Part shown: one piece after another, positions 60,940-64,000 of the stretch
Layout of the letters: each line of letters starts with the position of its first letter
Position numbering within the stretch: the stretch's first letter is position 1
NCBI RefSeq assembly: GCF_001294645.1
Contig: NZ_CP011868.1
Location: 868,001 to 932,000 of the forward strand
DNA: 64,000 nucleotides
Direction: 5' to 3'
DNA from: Pseudonocardia sp. HH130629-09
GTDB lineage: Bacteria; Actinomycetota; Actinomycetes; Mycobacteriales; Pseudonocardiaceae
Translations under genes and position numbers: made by a program
The notes under the pieces: model-generated
Database searches by the model: none
What the model saw: the letters and a program-made list of their open reading frames with translations, nothing else
What the model was told of the DNA's origin: nothing

Positions 60940-62342
60940 TACTCCAGCCGCACTTCGTGATGTGGGTCTGCGCTAGGCTTTGATCTTGTGCAGGTGGAGG
61001 AGGACCTAGAGGCGTGGGCCGGCGGCCTGGACGGGTTGTTCGGGCTGGTGGCGGGGCGGTTCTTCCGGACGGAGCCGCGGCGTCGGGCGCGGGCGTATGT
61101 GCGTGGATTGTTGGCGCCGTTGGCCGGGAAGAACGGGTGGACGCTGGCCGAGGTCGCCGGTGACACGACGCCGGACGGGATGCAGCGGCTGCTCAACTCG
61201 GCGGCTTGGGACGCCGACGGGGTCCGCGACGACCTGCGGGACTACGTCACAGAACACCTCGGCGAGCCCGGCGGGGTGCTGATCGTCGACGAGACCGGGT
61301 TCCTGAAGAAGGGGGCCAAGTCGGCCGGGGTGCAGCGCCAGTACTCCGGCACTGCGGGCCGGGTGGAGAACTGCCAGCTCGGGGTGTTCTGCGCCTATGC
61401 CAGCGGCAGGGGCCGCACGTTGATCGATCGTGAGCTTTACCTGCCCAGGTCGTGGACCGGTGATCGGGAACGTTGCCGGGCTGCGGCGGTGCCCGACGAG
61501 GTCGAGTTCGCCACCAAGACCGTGCTGGCCAAGCAGATGCTCGGCCGGGCCCTCGACGCTGGTGTCCCGGCGTCGTGGGTGGCTGCGGACGAGGCCTACG
61601 GTCAGGACTACAAGTTCCGCTCCTGGTGCGAGAAGCGCCGGATCGGCTACGTCGTCGCCGTGCCCCGCAGTCAGTCGATCCCGCTCTCGCTCGAGGCTGA
61701 CATCGCCGGGCTGGCCGGGTCACGACGCGCCGACGACCTGGTCGCTCGCGCGCCGGAGCAGGCGTGGAAGCGCCGCTCGGCGGGGGACGGGGCGAAGGGT
61801 GAGCGGCTCTACGACTGGGCCGTGGCCAGCCTGTCTCCGCCACCGGAGGCGCCCGCCGGGTGGGGGCGCTGGCTGCTGGTGCGCCGTCAGATCCTCACCG
61901 ACACCCAGATCGCCGCCGGTGACGAGCCGGAGTTGGCCTACTACCTGTGCGCAGGCCCGCCCGGCACCAGTGACGACGACCTCATCCGGGTCGCCGGCGC
62001 CCGGTGGGCGATCGAGGAGTGCTTCCAGACCGCGAAGAACGAGGTCGGGCTCGACCAGTACCAGGTGCGGCGTTACGACGCCTGGTACCGCCACATCACC
62101 CTGGCCATGCTCGCCCACGCCTACCTCTCGGTCACCGCGGCGATCGCCCCAAAAGACCTGGCAGCGGGCTCATCCCGCTCACCCTCGCCGAGATCCGACG
62201 TCTCCTGGCATCTCTGATCCACATCCCCGCCCGCACCGTGGGCTGGGCCTGGTCGACCTGGCGTCGCCGTCACCAACACCGAGCCCGCGAAAGCCACTAC
62301 CGACGACGAAGACAGCCCAGCTAACGAAGTGCGGCTGGAGTA
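60940..62342 (+). mobile_element. IS701-type insertion sequence
   Basis: The ends read TACTCCAGCCGCACTTCGT in inverted orientation. CTAG flanks both sides (60936-60939 and 62343-62346), the 4-bp target typical of IS701. The right CTAG contains the nrdB stop codon. The transposase is frameshifted near its end. Confidence 0.88.
60988..62324 (+). pseudogene. IS701-family transposase, frameshifted near the 3' end
   Basis: The main frame (to 62217) encodes about 400 residues: AVAG-type N-terminal helices (RRRARAYVRGLLAPLAGKNG), LIVDETGFLKKGAKSAGVQR with the first Asp, SWVAADEAYGQDYKFRSWCE with the second, and ARWAIEECFQTAKNEVGLDQ with the Glu. The normal ending (LIPLTLAEIRRLLASLI) is in another frame that stops at 62324; the switch lies at the CCCCAAAA run at 62147-62154. 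All catalytic residues precede the shift, so partial activity or a programmed or artefactual shift is possible. Confidence 0.75.
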
Positions 62343-63413
62343 CTAGTCCCACTCCAGCGAGCCGCCGGTGCGGTACTCGGTCACCCGCGTCTCGAAGAAG
62401 TTCTTCTCCTTGCGCAGGTCCATCGACTCGCTCATCCAGCCGAACGGGTTGTCGGTCTGCCCGAACAACGGAACGAGCCCGATCTGCTCGGCCCGGCGGT
62501 CGGTGATGAACCGCAGGTACTGCGCGCACGACTCGGCCGTCAGCCCCAACATCCCGCGGGGCATCGTGTCGCGGGCGTAGGCGACCTCCAGCTCGTAGGC
62601 CTCGTGCAACATCTCCCGGATCTCGGCGACGAACTCCGGCGTCCAGAGGTGCGGGTTCTCGATCTTGATCTGGTTGATGCAGTCGATGCCGAAGTTCAGG
62701 TGGATCGACTCGTCGCGCAGGATGTACTGGTACTGCTCGGCGACGCCGACCATCTTGTTCCGCCTGCCCAGGGCCAGGATCTGGGTGAATCCGGTGTAGA
62801 ACCACATGCCCTCGAACACCACGTAGAAGGCGACGAGGTCGCGCAGGAACGCGCGGTCCGCCTCCGGGGTGCCGGTGACGAAGTCCGGGTCGGAGAGTGC
62901 CCGGGTGTGGCGCAGCGCCCACGCGTCCTTGTCGGTGATCGACGGGATCTGCCGGTAGGCGTTGAACAGCTCGCCCTCGTCCAGGCCGAGGCTCTCGCAC
63001 ACGTACTGGAACGTGTGCGTGTGCACGGCCTCCTCGAACGACTGGCGCAGCAGGTACTGGCGGCATTCGGGGTTCGTCAGGTGCCGGTACACGGCGAGCA
63101 CGATGTTGTTGGCGACCAGGGACTCCGCTGTGGCGAAGAAGCCGAGGTTGCGCACCAGCATCAGCCGCTCGTCGTCGGTCAGCGCGCCGGGGGTGCGCCA
63201 CAGCGCGATGTCGGCCTGCATGGCGACCTCGGTCGGCATCCAGTGGTTCGCACAGCCGGCCAGGTACTTGTCCCAGGCCCAGTGGTACTTCAGCGGGAGC
63301 AACTGGTTGACGTCCGAGCGGGCGTTGATCATGCGCTTGTCGTCGGCGTTGACGGGCGCGGCGCCGCGTTCGATCTCGCCGAGCCCGGTGGTGTTCTCCG
63401 AGGTGGTCGTCAC
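62343..63413 (-). CDS. nrdB: ribonucleoside-diphosphate reductase beta subunit, class I
   Basis: The small subunit holds the dimetal site and radical used to reduce ribonucleotides to deoxyribonucleotides. It is 356 residues long. Metal ligands are visible in [38 protein letters not shown] and [17 protein letters not shown] 63413 overlaps the nrdA stop as GTGA. The stop codon TAG is formed by the CTAG target of an IS701-type element that now abuts the gene, but the protein is complete. The C-terminus ends GGSLEWD, the tail that docks on NrdA. Confidence 0.95.
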   Translation of the reverse strand: MTTTSENTTGLGEIERGAAPVNADDKRMINARSDVNQLLPLKYHWAWDKYLAGCANHWMPTEVAMQADIALWRTPGALTDDERLMLVRNLGFFATAESLVANNIVLAVYRHLTNPECRQYLLRQSFEEAVHTHTFQYVCESLGLDEGELFNAYRQIPSITDKDAWALRHTRALSDPDFVTGTPEADRAFLRDLVAFYVVFEGMWFYTGFTQILALGRRNKMVGVAEQYQYILRDESIHLNFGIDCINQIKIENPHLWTPEFVAEIREMLHEAYELEVAYARDTMPRGMLGLTAESCAQYLRFITDRRAEQIGLVPLFGQTDNPFGWMSESMDLRKEKNFFETRVTEYRTGGSLEWD

Positions 63414-64000
63414 TGGCAGGCCTCGCAGTCGGGGTCGTCGATCCGGCACGCGCGGCCGGGGTCGAGATCGGGGGCGGCGACGGTCGCGGCGGGGGAGCCG
63501 GCTGGCACCGAGACGACGGCAGCGGGGGCGGCGGCCGGCGCCGTCGGAACGCCCGTGAGCCGGCCGTCGGTGCCCCTGAGCGTGGACTTCTCCACCGACG
63601 TCGCGGCCCGGGTGCGCAGGTAGTACGTCGTCTTCAGCCCGCTGCGCCAAGCCAGGCGGTAGAGCTCGTCGAGCGCGCGCCCGCTGGGACCGGCGAGGTA
63701 GAGATTCAGCGACTGGGCCTGGTCCAGCCACTTCTGCCGGCGTGCGGCGGCCTCGACCAGCCGGTGCGGGTCGATCTCGAACGCCGTCGCGTAGAGGTCC
63801 TTCAGGTCGTCCGGTACACGGTCGATCTCGGCCAGCGACCCGTCGAAGTACTTCAGGTCCGCGACCATCACCTCGTCCCACAGCCCGCGTTCCTTGAGGT
63901 CGCGGACCAGGTGCGGGTTGATCACCGTGAAGTCGCCGGACATGTTGGACTTCACGTAGAGGTTGAGGTGGATCGGCTCGATCGACTGTCCGACCCCGCA
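63410..64000 (-). CDS. nrdA: ribonucleoside-diphosphate reductase alpha subunit (C-terminal part; 5' end outside window)
   Basis: The last ~196 residues of the catalytic subunit are present; the frame is open to the right edge. [38 protein letters not shown] and [20 protein letters not shown] are conserved in class I NrdA. The radical-transfer tyrosines lie in [16 protein letters not shown]. After an Ala/Pro-rich linker the tail ends in DDPDCEACQ, the CxxC redox pair that reloads the active site. It is translationally coupled to nrdB. Confidence 0.95.
   Translation of the reverse strand, partial: CGVGQSIEPIHLNLYVKSNMSGDFTVINPHLVRDLKERGLWDEVMVADLKYFDGSLAEIDRVPDDLKDLYATAFEIDPHRLVEAAARRQKWLDQAQSLNLYLAGPSGRALDELYRLAWRSGLKTTYYLRTRAATSVEKSTLRGTDGRLTGVPTAPAAAPAAVVSVPAGSPAATVAAPDLDPGRACRIDDPDCEACQ

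Overview
The window is high-GC actinobacterial DNA. The gene content (WhiB regulator, SCO6745 and DUF664/DinB families, a GylR-like glycerol regulator, metE under a cobalamin riboswitch, leaderless start codons, mobile-element genes typical of actinomycetes) fits the Pseudonocardiales, perhaps Pseudonocardia. That genus call is inference.

Layout. (1) About 1-34,740 is chromosomal backbone: an epoxide-hydrolase-like gene, an IS3 element immediately upstream of gnd, an EmrB/QacA-type exporter, a DUF2127 membrane gene whose predicted start is out of frame because of an 8-bp tandem repeat, a flavin monooxygenase-like gene, a threonine/serine dehydratase, a broken ctaG, glpD-glpK-glpF divergent from a GylR-like regulator and a second glpK, a processive glycosyltransferase, TerC, a WYL regulator, an asparaginase, a GntR regulator leading a pxpABC (5-oxoprolinase) operon with a VOC protein, an MHS-type transporter and a DUF1445 (D-glutamate cyclase-like) gene, then a broken exporter, a hydrolase/MarR pair and a broken amidohydrolase.

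(2) About 34,800-56,190 is an integrated mobile element. It begins at the 3' half of a tRNA-Lys gene, the usual scar of site-specific integration. It carries a 38-residue basic ORF, a SUFU-domain gene clipped by an IS21 element, a membrane-anchored unknown, an XRE/TPR regulator overlapping a PPC-decarboxylase-like flavoprotein gene, an excisionase-like HTH protein, WhiB, and a tightly overlapping transfer operon. That operon contains a VirD4/TraG-like coupling protein, DUF4913, a DUF2637 gene split by an IS481 element, and a 1471-residue MobF (TrwC-like) relaxase-helicase. No integrase, replication initiator or VirB-type channel is visible, so the element looks decayed or relies on genes outside the window.

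(3) About 56,440-64,000 is backbone again: metE behind a B12 riboswitch with a readable ribosome-site-sequestering hairpin, a histidine-phosphatase-like gene, and nrdAB (nrdA runs off the right edge). An IS5-type and an IS701-type element are stacked in one CTAG target that is also the nrdB stop codon, and they separate nrdB from its terminator.

Caveat. At least eight places need a one-base shift, mostly in G/C runs, to restore a protein. Either several genes here are decaying or the assembly carries residual homopolymer indels; such genes are marked.
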